Shown here: positions 35,210 to 43,667 of the stretch, piece after piece | Numbering within the stretch: position 1 is the first letter of the stretch | How the letters are laid out: each line of letters starts with the position of its first letter | Notes under the pieces: model-generated | The model's database searches: none | What the model saw: only the letters and a program-made list of their open reading frames with translations | Told to the model about the DNA's origin: nothing | Translations under genes and position numbers: made by a program | Source: Candidatus Tanganyikabacteria bacterium | GTDB lineage: Bacteria; Cyanobacteriota; Sericytochromatia; S15B-MN24; VGJW01 | Length of the DNA: 64,000 nucleotides | NCBI GenBank assembly: GCA_016867265.1 | Contig: VGJW01000005.1 | Coordinates: forward strand, 1 to 64,000 | Reading direction: 5' to 3'

Positions 35210-36231
35210 ACACCCTCCAGCAGGGCCATCGCCGTGGCCTTGTCGCCCTCGGCAACGGCCTCGGCCAGGGCTTCCCGGACCACGCCCAGGCTCGCCGCAC
35301 GCTCGACCAGGGGCAAGTTCAGCACGCCGCAGGCGACCATCAGTTTGCGGCCGGTCGCCGCGGCTGCCGGCCAGTCCTGCCCGCAAATGGCCGACAGCAG
35401 CGGCGACGCCAGCCGGCTCGGGTCGGCTGCAAGCATCGACAGGGCCGCGACGATGTCCTCGTGGCCGACGAACAGCGATGCGAGTCCGGTGTCGAGGCTT
35501 GTCTCGCCCGAGGCCATCGCTCCGCGCGTCCGCCTCACCTGCGCGATCCAGCGCACGGCCTGTCCGGTGGTGCCATGCGCCAACGCGCCGGACAACACGA
35601 AGGCCGTGCGCGCCTGGACAAGCGCCGCCTCGGGGGCCTCTTCCTCGAAGAGACACCGTCCCATGGCCTCGCAGCATTCCGGCAGGCTCTGATCCAGCGC
35701 GGGACGAACGGGTTCGGGGATGCGTCCCGACTTGACGTGCGCAAGAATGGCGATGTCGGCGACAATCGGGCCCATCCGAGCGTGGCACGCTGCGAACCGA
35801 TGGGCCTTGGCGAGCTCGAGGCCCTCGCGGATCTGCAGGGCCAGCTGGGCGATGCGGCCGCGCAGCTCGTCGAGCAGGCCCTCGGCATCCTGCTCGAGCG
35901 GGCCGGCGAGGGCCAGTGCGCTGTCGCGCTCGCGTCGGTCGAGGGCCTCGGCCAAGGCCTTGGCGCCCTTCACGGCGCGTGCGGCCCGATGGACGGAAGG
36001 GTCGGCGAGGATCAGGCAAGCCTCCGTGAGGCCGATGCCCAAGGGCAGCGCTGTCTCGGGCATTTCCGACAGCGCAAGGGGGGGCAGCTGGTCCTGCCAG
36101 CCCTGCAAGGCCTTCATCCGCTCGGCAATGAGGGGCCGGAAAGGGTCGGCCTCGGCGGCGATCCGCTCGAGCAGGCGGTGCACCCGGCCGGCCCGCTCGG
36201 GCCCCAGGGTCTCGCGCCAGCCGGCGTTCAT
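35206..36231 (-). CDS. Hypothetical protein
   Basis: A 341-residue protein of unknown family, rich in Ala, Leu, Arg and Glu and probably all helical. It has no signal peptide or membrane helix and may be a helical-repeat protein. Cysteines are scattered (FAACHARM, LPECCEAMGRCLF, LLSAICGQ, VACGVL) without a clear metal motif. ATG 36231 overlaps the mannosidase stop (ATGA) and its own stop overlaps the M28-like gene, so it is tightly coupled to both. Confidence 0.75.
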   Translation of the reverse strand: MNAGWRETLGPERAGRVHRLLERIAAEADPFRPLIAERMKALQGWQDQLPPLALSEMPETALPLGIGLTEACLILADPSVHRAARAVKGAKALAEALDRRERDSALALAGPLEQDAEGLLDELRGRIAQLALQIREGLELAKAHRFAACHARMGPIVADIAILAHVKSGRIPEPVRPALDQSLPECCEAMGRCLFEEEAPEAALVQARTAFVLSGALAHGTTGQAVRWIAQVRRTRGAMASGETSLDTGLASLFVGHEDIVAALSMLAADPSRLASPLLSAICGQDWPAAAATGRKLMVACGVLNLPLVERAASLGVVREALAEAVAEGDKATAMALLEGV

Positions 36232-38780
36232 GCGCCGGGAACCTGGCGCACCGTCCGGACCGCGCCCGGGGGCAGGGTCCACGGTCCCGATCCCGTCTCG
36301 TCGGGCGTCTCGTCGAGGCGGCAACCCAGCCATGATCCCGCGCCTGGACCAGACCACGTGACCGGACGTCCCGTCGGATTGTGGACGCGGATGACCGTGC
36401 CCTCGCCTTCTGTCGCGGGCTTCAGCGCCGACAGCCTGAGGCCCTCGGGCAACGCAGCGGCGAACAAGGCGGACGGCAGCGGCCGACCAAGGCACAGGGG
36501 GCGCCGGACGCCGCCCGTCTGTTCCACGACGAGCTCGCGTCGTGCGCGGTCCATGGCACCCAGCGCACCCCACCACGCCGTATCGCCCGGCGCCTTGCCC
36601 TGCCAGCGCACGGCGACACGAACGCTTGCCGGTCCCTCGCATTGCGCTTCGGGCGTCTGGAAGGCCGGGCCCGCTCCGCCGCCGCGCGTTCGCAGATCGT
36701 CCCGCGACAACCAGCCCACGGCCCGCATCATCGTGAGCGCGACGGACCGTCCGCCCTCGACGATCTCGGCCTCGGCAAGGCCGCGGGCGATGACCTGGGT
36801 GCCGACCTCCCTCGCTTCGACGGCAACCCAGCCCAGGTGCGGGAAGGTGGGCGGCACGGCCTCGGCCAGGGGGGGCACGGGCAGTGCGCCCAAGCCCTTG
36901 CCTGGCATCCGCGGCACGGCTCCGAAGGCCGTTTCGGACCACCATGCCTCCGCACGATCCAGGCCGGTATCCACGATCATCCGCAGGCGATGATCGTGGC
37001 TCAGATTCTCCCATCGGGTCTCGAGGCGCAGCGTGTCCTCGCCCGCCGTGACCCTGATCGTCGTCGTCAGGTCCGTCTGGACGGCCGCGACCGTCCTGCC
37101 CAGCCTGTCGGGCGTTACCCCGACGGGGATGCGGATGCGGTGGACGAGCCGGATCTCGGCTTCGGCCGCGCAAATTGCCGTGACCTCATAGTCGACCATC
37201 GTGGCCTGCACGAGGCGGTCATGTTCCGGGGGCGAGTAGGTATAGGTATCGCCGGCATCGCCTCCGTCGACGAATCGGACCAGGTCAGCGACTTCGAGGT
37301 CTAACCCGTGGTGTCGGACCCTGCACGCCCCCTCGGCCACCCAGATTCGCACCAGGCCGTTGTCGACGCCTTCGGCCCATGTCTCCACGCCGGGGGTGGG
37401 AGAGGACAGGGGCGATGGTCCGGCGGCAGCCCGGAGATGCACCGGCTGGCCGATGGGCAGGGCTGGCAGGTGCGCCATGATGGCGAATCGCGTGACGTCG
37501 ACCGTGTCGGGATGGACATCGATGTCGCAGATGAAGTGTCGGTCGGCCGACCGAGAGAGCGGCAGCGTCGGCACGCCTTCGAGGTGGATGGTCTCGGGCG
37601 CATCGGCGATTGCGGACGGCCACAGGACCTCGAGACGGTGCCAGCCGGCCGCTGGTGCGCCGGCGGGGTCGAAGACCATCAGCCCCGGGGCCTCCTCGCC
37701 GGGCGCAAAGGCCCGCAGGACCCGGGACGTCAGCTCATCGCCCAGACCGCGGGCCTGGCTCGTCCGGGCCTCCATCTCTCGGTGCACGGCATCGACGGAG
37801 CAGCCGCAGATGCTGTCGTGGGGATGGTTCTTGAGGATGAGTTCCCAGCCCTCGGCCCAGAAGCCGGGTGCGAGGGCACGGCCCCCGCGCGCCGTGAGGG
37901 CCATGAGCGGCTCGACCGTCCGCTCCCACTGGTCCTCGAGGGCAGCGTTGGCTTGCTTGAGGTAGGTCCGGGTGCTGGCCACGTCGGGCAGCAGGTAGGC
38001 CCGTCCCTGGTGGCGCAGTTCACCGTGGACGACAGGCAGGTCGCCGCGTCCGGGCGGGGGAAGGGCCTCCTCGAGAAGGCCCAGCCGGGCCCCGACGGAA
38101 GCCACGCGGGCGGGCAGGGCGCCTGAAGGCGCGAGGTGGTCACAGCCCGACAGCAGCAGCAGGGGGCGATCCTGTCGGGCGTGCGCGGCAAGGAACTTGT
38201 CGTGGGCCTCGGCCAAGACAGCGGCTGGGCTGTCGGACCAGAGGTGCACGTTGCAGTAGCCCGTGGGCAGGAACAGCGAGGCCACGCCTTCCCCGGACAG
38301 GTCCTGCCACCAGAAGTGGTCATCCGGTGGGTCGACCCCCCGCCACATCAGGGCCCTGTCCATCCCGAAGCCGCGCAGGACGAGCGGCAGCTGTGCGGGG
38401 TGTCCGAATTGGTCCGGCAGGTAGCCGACCCCGGTTCCGCCGGCGCCGAACCGCCGCATCCGGGCACGACCGAACATCAGGTTTCGGACGAGGGCCTCGC
38501 CCGAGACGAGGAACTCATCCGGCAGGATGTACCAGGGACCGATCGTCAGGCGACCGGCCACGACCTGTGCCCGCAGGCGCGCCTCGTCCTCCGGATGGAT
38601 CTCCAGGTGGTCGTCCAGCAGGACGGTCTGGCCATCCAGCAGGAAGTGAGGCAACTGGCCCGACTCGAGCAGGTCGAGGACACGGTGCACCGCGTCGACC
38701 AGCCTCAGGCGGTAGCCCTGGAAGGTGCGGTACCATTCACGGTCCCAGTGGGTGTGCGGGACGACGACGACGTCTGCCAT
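36228..38780 (-). CDS. GH38 alpha-mannosidase
   Basis: An 850-residue glycoside hydrolase of family 38. The zinc site starts HTHWDREWY (H9-Y17; H11 and D13 are ligands), YLPDQFGH holds the nucleophile D123, and GPWYILPDEFLVSGEALVRN is a family block. It cleaves alpha-mannosides; bacterial members often act on mannosyl-glycerate or short mannans. There is no signal peptide, so it is cytoplasmic. ATG 38780 has TATGAT exactly six bases upstream, which suggests a leaderless message for the mannosidase-to-lipoprotein operon. Confidence 0.93.
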   Translation of the reverse strand: MADVVVVPHTHWDREWYRTFQGYRLRLVDAVHRVLDLLESGQLPHFLLDGQTVLLDDHLEIHPEDEARLRAQVVAGRLTIGPWYILPDEFLVSGEALVRNLMFGRARMRRFGAGGTGVGYLPDQFGHPAQLPLVLRGFGMDRALMWRGVDPPDDHFWWQDLSGEGVASLFLPTGYCNVHLWSDSPAAVLAEAHDKFLAAHARQDRPLLLLSGCDHLAPSGALPARVASVGARLGLLEEALPPPGRGDLPVVHGELRHQGRAYLLPDVASTRTYLKQANAALEDQWERTVEPLMALTARGGRALAPGFWAEGWELILKNHPHDSICGCSVDAVHREMEARTSQARGLGDELTSRVLRAFAPGEEAPGLMVFDPAGAPAAGWHRLEVLWPSAIADAPETIHLEGVPTLPLSRSADRHFICDIDVHPDTVDVTRFAIMAHLPALPIGQPVHLRAAAGPSPLSSPTPGVETWAEGVDNGLVRIWVAEGACRVRHHGLDLEVADLVRFVDGGDAGDTYTYSPPEHDRLVQATMVDYEVTAICAAEAEIRLVHRIRIPVGVTPDRLGRTVAAVQTDLTTTIRVTAGEDTLRLETRWENLSHDHRLRMIVDTGLDRAEAWWSETAFGAVPRMPGKGLGALPVPPLAEAVPPTFPHLGWVAVEAREVGTQVIARGLAEAEIVEGGRSVALTMMRAVGWLSRDDLRTRGGGAGPAFQTPEAQCEGPASVRVAVRWQGKAPGDTAWWGALGAMDRARRELVVEQTGGVRRPLCLGRPLPSALFAAALPEGLRLSALKPATEGEGTVIRVHNPTGRPVTWSGPGAGSWLGCRLDETPDETGSGPWTLPPGAVRTVRQVPGA

Positions 38781-38786
38781 GCCCGC

Positions 38787-38792
38787 ATCATA
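38787..38792 (-). promoter_or_regulatory. Candidate -10 element (leaderless) of the GH38 gene
   Basis: TATGAT on the minus strand is separated by six bases from ATG 38780. It is one of four exact TANNNT-N6-start cases in the window. Confidence 0.45.
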
Positions 38793-38807
38793 ACCTGTCG
38801 GCGGGTG

Positions 38808-40001
38808 CTAGCGGCTGCGAGGATGCTCGATGGCCAGCATGTCGGTGCGGAAGGCCGATTCGCTCATCTGCTCGCGCTGGCCCCAAGGGTTGAGATAGGT
38901 GACACGGCCCTCTGCGATGGCCTCGATCTGGATCTGGTGGCCACCGCCGCTTTCCCACACCACGCTGGCGGGCACCGGGCCGTGCCCCTGCCGGATCAAG
39001 CGCTTGACCTCGTCGACCAGCTCGTCGCGGTTCCATCGCGTGGCCATCCGGGAGCGCCACGGTTCGCCTTGCAACTGTGCATTCAGGCTGGCGCTCGCCC
39101 AGGAGGTCAGGCCACCCGGAAGAGGGAGCGGACCGAGGCGGGCCTTGTCGCGGGTGTTGTCGTAGCCCAGGGGGGAGGCGACTTCCATGAATGCGGGTTG
39201 GATCAGCCGCGCCACCGTGGTGCGCAGGCCATCGTTCGTGGCCTGCCAGTCCGGTTCACGCGAGGCGGTGCGCCCGCCGGCCAGCACGACCTGGCCGACA
39301 GGTGAGGCCAGGCCCAGCGCGAGGCGGACGAACTCCGCGGGGTGCTGGCGCATCAGCAGAATCTGGGCGGTGGTCGCGACGCAGGTGCCCTTCTCGCGTT
39401 GCTCGACCCGGATGGGTTGTTCCAGCTCGACCACGACTTCGTTCAGGAACTGGCGGCGATCGAGGTCGGCCACGAGCGGTTGACCGAGCGCAGCGTGCAG
39501 CAGGGTCAGGGTCGTCTGGCCACCGCGCAGGGCCGGAGCGCCGGGAAGGTCGCCCCTGAGCAGCATCAGTTGGAGCGAACGACCAGCCCAAGGATCCAGC
39601 GCCTTGAGAATGGCACGGTAACGGTTGCGGTCCGCTTCTGGAAGGCGGGCGAGGGCGGTCTCGGCCTTTGGCGCGTCGGCGGCCAGTGCGGTGGCCGCAG
39701 CGTCCATGGCCCGCTTGGTCCATTCGTTGGCTGCCGGGGGGTCCTCAAGGATGCGACGTTCCGCCGTGCCCTTCATCGGGGCGCCCGTGGGCCAACGCAG
39801 CAGGTGGATGGCCTTCTGGCCGAAATCGCGCAGCTTGTCGCCGACCTCGTCTGCATCGGGCCAGGTCGAGGCCTTGGGTGCTTCGGCAGCACGTGCCGCA
39901 GGCGTGCCGACCCCCTTTGCAGGTGCCGTGGCGCGTGCGACCGACGGACGGCCGGAAGCGGACCGCGGAGGTGTGCTGGCAGGGCGAGTCACGGGGGGCA
40001 T
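38808..40001 (-). CDS. Putative papain-like cysteine protease-fold protein
   Basis: A 397-residue protein. Residues 1-45 are Pro/Ala/Ser-rich and probably disordered; residues 50-200 are helical. The C-terminal half has a Cys-His-Asn order typical of papain/C39-like folds: EKGTCVATTAQILLM (Cys at a helix start), GGGHQIQIEAI and VTYLNPWGQ. Family membership is inference; no close match is recalled. ATG 40001 with AGGA upstream is preferred to the TTG at 40049. Its leader resembles that of the Ala-rich gene at 19817, including a TTWACCGRA box 60 bases upstream. Confidence 0.7.
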   Translation of the reverse strand: MPPVTRPASTPPRSASGRPSVARATAPAKGVGTPAARAAEAPKASTWPDADEVGDKLRDFGQKAIHLLRWPTGAPMKGTAERRILEDPPAANEWTKRAMDAAATALAADAPKAETALARLPEADRNRYRAILKALDPWAGRSLQLMLLRGDLPGAPALRGGQTTLTLLHAALGQPLVADLDRRQFLNEVVVELEQPIRVEQREKGTCVATTAQILLMRQHPAEFVRLALGLASPVGQVVLAGGRTASREPDWQATNDGLRTTVARLIQPAFMEVASPLGYDNTRDKARLGPLPLPGGLTSWASASLNAQLQGEPWRSRMATRWNRDELVDEVKRLIRQGHGPVPASVVWESGGGHQIQIEAIAEGRVTYLNPWGQREQMSESAFRTDMLAIEHPRSR

Positions 40002-40061
40002 GCCGGATTGTCCTGAGTGGCAGGCCCGCGCTTTCCCGACAGGGGCCAAGCTCCCTTGAAT

Positions 40062-40071
40062 CTTCGGTTAA
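40062..40071 (-). promoter_or_regulatory. TTWACCGRA box upstream of the papain-like gene
   Basis: TTAACCGAAG on the minus strand, 60 bases before ATG 40001 and overlapping the stop of the HD-GYP gene. It matches boxes at 19871-19880 and 49056-49065. The preceding bases CCAGATTTA are also present upstream of the box at 19871. Confidence 0.35.
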
Positions 40072-42047
40072 ATCTGGGGATCGGGCATGGCCCAGACGCG
40101 GGCAGACACGAAGATGTCGAGCAGGCTCTGGTCCAGATGGCCGCGCCTCGCCTCGTCATTGAGGATGTCCAGGGCCTTGTCGAGGGGCACGGCCTTCTTG
40201 TAAGGTCTGTCGGCAGCCGTCAGGGCATCATGGATGTCCGCGATGGCCATCATCCGGGATTGGACCGGAATGGCCTCGCCGTTGAGCCCCAACGGGTAGC
40301 CCGAGCCGTTCACGCGTTCGTGATGGGCTCCGGCGATGCGCGGGATGCCCGACAGCTCCGGCGTCCAGGGAATCTGGGTCAGGAAGCGCTGCGTGTGGAC
40401 CACGTGGCGCTCGATTTCCTGTCGTTCCTCGGCGTCGAGGCTGCCGCGCCGGATGGAGAGCAGGCGTACCTCGCCGGGTTCGAGGACAGGGCGCGCCAAG
40501 TCGTCGCCATCGATCCACGTCTGGTTGCCGAGACCCTGCAGGAGGTCAAAATTGCCGTCCTCCAGAACCGTGGGCTCGTTGGCCGCGAGGATCAGCGCAA
40601 GCCAGCGATCGATCTCGGCCTCGGTCGCCGCGGCCTCGCCATCGAGCGCCTCGCAGCACCGCGCATAGGCATCGACACCTTGGTCCAGAACGAGCGCCAG
40701 GCGGGCCCGTGCGTCCCGCAGTCGGGTGGCCTGGCGCATCGCGGAGAGGCGTTCGCGCACCTGGTCCAGATGCCACGGGTAGAGCTTCTTGGCCTTGACG
40801 AGGACTTCCTCACGGACGCCGACCTTGCCGAAGTCGTGCAGGAGCGAGGCGTAACGCAGTTCACGAAGCTGGACGAGCGAGAACCTGGCCTGTCCCCACG
40901 GGCCACCGGGCGTGGCGTCGACCGTGCGGGCGAGGTTGACCGTCAGGGCCGCGACCCGGGCGCTGTGCCCCGAGGTCGTCGGGTCACGGGACTCGATGGC
41001 CGTGACCGAGGCCTGCACGAAACCCTCGAAGAGTTCCTCGATGTTCCGGACCAGTCGCGCGTTCTCGAGCGCGACACCGGCCTGCGAGGCCAACGAGGAG
41101 GCGAAGGTCACGCTGCCTTCGTCGAAGGCACTCACGAAGCGCTTGACATGCTCCGGGCTGGCGAGGACGGCCTCGGCGTGACGCTTGCGGTTGATGAGCT
41201 GGACGACCCCCACGATCGCCCCGCCACGGTCGCGCATGGGCACGACCAGCATCGAGCGGGTCGTGTAACCGGTTTTCTGGTCCCACGCCCCGTCGAATGC
41301 GTAGTCGGATCCCGGGGGCAGGTGCGCCACGTCCTCGATGATTAAGGGGGAGCCTGTCAGTGCCACGGTACCTGCGATGGAGCCCTTGCCGATGGGGACC
41401 GTGAACTCCTCGTAGTCGACGGTCATCGAGTCGTTCTGCGACAGCTTGAAGCGGAGCCGGCGGCCACCTTCGCCATCCGGTTCGACCAGATAGAGGGAAC
41501 CCGCGTCGGCCATCGTCACTTCGCGACACTTGCGCAGGATCAGGGCCAGCAGGGCCTTGGGATCTCTTTCCGTCGTCAGCGCGATGCCGATGCGGTGGAC
41601 TTCCTCGAGTTGGGTCCCGAAGCGTTCACGGGCATCGAGGGCCGACGTCCGCTCCTGCTGCAGCTGGTCCTGGGCCAACGCCGACCGCAACACGATGCGC
41701 CACTGGGCTGTCCCGCTCCCGTCGGGCAACCAGCCCCAGAAGGCGCTCTCGGGCAGCAAACCGGGGGGTGGGGCGGGCGTCGGTCCGCTACCGATGAGCA
41801 ACCCCCCGCCGGACACGTGCCGTTCGAGGCGGCCGCGGACATCGGACGTGGCCATCATCGCGGCCGGAACCACGAGGATGCCGCCCGTGGCCACGGCGCC
41901 AAGCAGGCCCTGCAACCCGGCATAGCGCCGGATGGGCAGGTCGGCGCCCCAGTCGGGATCCACCGGGCCGGTCTCGGCGTCAATCCAGAGCGTGCGCGCC
42001 ATGGGCCGCGTGCCCCGGGGATCGAGGTTGGCCGATGGCGAGGACAT
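40068..42047 (-). CDS. GAF-HD-GYP phosphodiesterase
   Basis: A 659-residue signalling protein. The first 120 residues look like a degenerate receiver (LWIDAETG, ILVVPAAMM). A GAF domain follows (about 150-330; AGSLYLVEP, SMLVVPMRDRGG), then an HD-GYP domain with HSARV, LLHDFGKVGV and HHERVNGSGYP. HD-GYP enzymes hydrolyse cyclic di-GMP or related dinucleotides. The HD and HHE motifs are about 180 residues apart instead of the usual 60 or so, indicating an insertion. ATG 42047 is chosen for the TATCAT six bases upstream; a start at 42002 is also possible. Confidence 0.9.
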   Translation of the reverse strand: MSSPSANLDPRGTRPMARTLWIDAETGPVDPDWGADLPIRRYAGLQGLLGAVATGGILVVPAAMMATSDVRGRLERHVSGGGLLIGSGPTPAPPPGLLPESAFWGWLPDGSGTAQWRIVLRSALAQDQLQQERTSALDARERFGTQLEEVHRIGIALTTERDPKALLALILRKCREVTMADAGSLYLVEPDGEGGRRLRFKLSQNDSMTVDYEEFTVPIGKGSIAGTVALTGSPLIIEDVAHLPPGSDYAFDGAWDQKTGYTTRSMLVVPMRDRGGAIVGVVQLINRKRHAEAVLASPEHVKRFVSAFDEGSVTFASSLASQAGVALENARLVRNIEELFEGFVQASVTAIESRDPTTSGHSARVAALTVNLARTVDATPGGPWGQARFSLVQLRELRYASLLHDFGKVGVREEVLVKAKKLYPWHLDQVRERLSAMRQATRLRDARARLALVLDQGVDAYARCCEALDGEAAATEAEIDRWLALILAANEPTVLEDGNFDLLQGLGNQTWIDGDDLARPVLEPGEVRLLSIRRGSLDAEERQEIERHVVHTQRFLTQIPWTPELSGIPRIAGAHHERVNGSGYPLGLNGEAIPVQSRMMAIADIHDALTAADRPYKKAVPLDKALDILNDEARRGHLDQSLLDIFVSARVWAMPDPQI

Positions 42048-42053
42048 GCGAAG

Positions 42054-42059
42054 ATGATA
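42054..42059 (-). promoter_or_regulatory. Candidate -10 element (leaderless) of the HD-GYP gene
   Basis: TATCAT six bases before ATG 42047. It lies in the 33-base gap between this gene and the divergent ANL-like gene. It has the same hexamer and spacing as at 3087-3092. Confidence 0.5.
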
Positions 42060-42080
42060 GACGAAAGCCCAAGCGCCTGC

Positions 42081-43667
42081 ATGAGCGACCATCTGCCTTA
42101 CCTCTGCCGTTCGGGACGCAGCCGGCGGGTCCTGCTCGCGACCGAGGGCGAAGCCATGCGGGCCTGGTCCTGGCCCGAAATGACGGAGGCGGCGCAAAAG
42201 GTCGCGTCACGCCTGCTCGAACGGTCATTCCTGCCCGGGGATGTCGCGGTCTTCTCGGGTCCGGTCCATCCGGCGGCGTGGTTTGCCGCGTGGGGGGTCT
42301 GGCTGGTGGGCGGCCGCGTCGCCTGGGTCGAGGAGCCCGAGGATGCACCGGCGGCCTGCGATCTGCTGGAGGCTCGGGTGCACTTCGGGCCCGACGGCGA
42401 GGACCCGGCCGAATGCCTTGCAGGTGCGTTGCCCGATGCCGGTCAGGAGGAGGAACTGGCCCGCCGCGAGGCCGGGACGGTGCCCGAGGAGACGGCCTTG
42501 ATCCTGTGCCCGCGCGGCCATAGGGGCCAGCGTGGCGATGCCTTCAGCCACGGTGGCCTTGTCCGGGCGGCGCGCGCTTTCTCGCGCCTCGCTTTCCTTA
42601 CGCCTTCGGATCGGATCCTCGTCGGGACGACGCCGGATCATCCCGTCACGTGGGGGGTGATGCTGGCTTTTGCCATCTCCGAGGCCTCTCTGGTGCTGCC
42701 GCCACGGCAAGCGGGGGGGCGTACGCCCGCAGAGGACCTCGCGACGATCTGGGTCGCGCCGGCATGCCTGCTGGATCGCCGGGTGGCCCGCATCCACGAG
42801 CGGATCAGGGGGCGTGGCAGGCTTTCCCACGCCATGTCGCGCTGGGCGCTGGCCCAAGGTGTCGCCGCGACGGAGCGTCAGGATCGTGCCCGGCCGACGA
42901 GCGCGGCGGACGCCCGGATGCTGGGCCTCGCCCGACGCTGGCTGCTGGATGGCTTGCGTACCCACCTTGGGCCCGAGCTCAGGTTGGCCGTGGCCGTGGG
43001 CGATCGACCACGGGTCCTGACGCGACGCTACTGCAAGGCGGTGGGCGTGGCGTTGCTCGAGGGGCTGGCCTGCCGCAGGGTGGCGGGCCTCTTGGCTTGC
43101 GGACGTCCTCACGACCCAGGTGATGAAGGCGTCGGGGCTCCCGTGGATGGCTTGCGCCTCGAGGTCACCGATTCAGGCGAACTGCTGCTGGCGGGCCAGG
43201 CCGCCATTCGGGGACGGATCCGGGATTCCGAGGGTACGGCGGCCCTGCGCTTCGCGGGCTGGGTACGTGCGGGCGTGAGGGTCGAGCTGGACGGTCAGCA
43301 TGTCCTGCGGGTACTGCCGGAGGGGCCGTCGGAGGACCCCGTCTGGCCGGGGCGAGACTGGGAGAGCTTGCTGGCGGACGTCCTGGGCCTGACGGCGGCC
43401 GTTCGGCTTCCGGGCATCGGCATGGTGCTCGAGGCACCGGGGTGGGTTCCGGTGGCACCGTGGTGGGCAGAGGGTGCGGAAGTCCTGCGGACGGGCCGGC
43501 CCCACCCGGGGGTCGGTCGCGTATTGCTGGACTTGCTGGGGGATCCGACGGCGGACCACGAGGGGCTCTCCTGGCATCTTGTCGAGGGCTTGCCCCGGAC
43601 CTCGCTCGGGGCCCTTGACCGCGAGTCGCTCCGGCGTGCCTGGGGCAGGAGGGATTGGCCAAGATGA
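42081..43667 (+). CDS. ANL-fold (acyl-CoA synthetase-like) protein lacking key motifs
   Basis: A 528-residue protein that follows the order of adenylate-forming enzymes but has lost their signatures. The P-loop position reads LILCPRGHRGQRGDAFSHG where active enzymes have SGTTGxPKG; VGAPVDGLRLEV and GELLLAGQAAIRG match the next blocks; the catalytic TGD position reads WVRAGVRVELDG. It is probably inactive as a ligase or strongly altered in substrate. The C-terminal lysine domain is not obvious. ATG 42081 is divergent from the HD-GYP gene, and the stop overlaps the next start (ATGA). Confidence 0.7.
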   Translation: MSDHLPYLCRSGRSRRVLLATEGEAMRAWSWPEMTEAAQKVASRLLERSFLPGDVAVFSGPVHPAAWFAAWGVWLVGGRVAWVEEPEDAPAACDLLEARVHFGPDGEDPAECLAGALPDAGQEEELARREAGTVPEETALILCPRGHRGQRGDAFSHGGLVRAARAFSRLAFLTPSDRILVGTTPDHPVTWGVMLAFAISEASLVLPPRQAGGRTPAEDLATIWVAPACLLDRRVARIHERIRGRGRLSHAMSRWALAQGVAATERQDRARPTSAADARMLGLARRWLLDGLRTHLGPELRLAVAVGDRPRVLTRRYCKAVGVALLEGLACRRVAGLLACGRPHDPGDEGVGAPVDGLRLEVTDSGELLLAGQAAIRGRIRDSEGTAALRFAGWVRAGVRVELDGQHVLRVLPEGPSEDPVWPGRDWESLLADVLGLTAAVRLPGIGMVLEAPGWVPVAPWWAEGAEVLRTGRPHPGVGRVLLDLLGDPTADHEGLSWHLVEGLPRTSLGALDRESLRRAWGRRDWPR

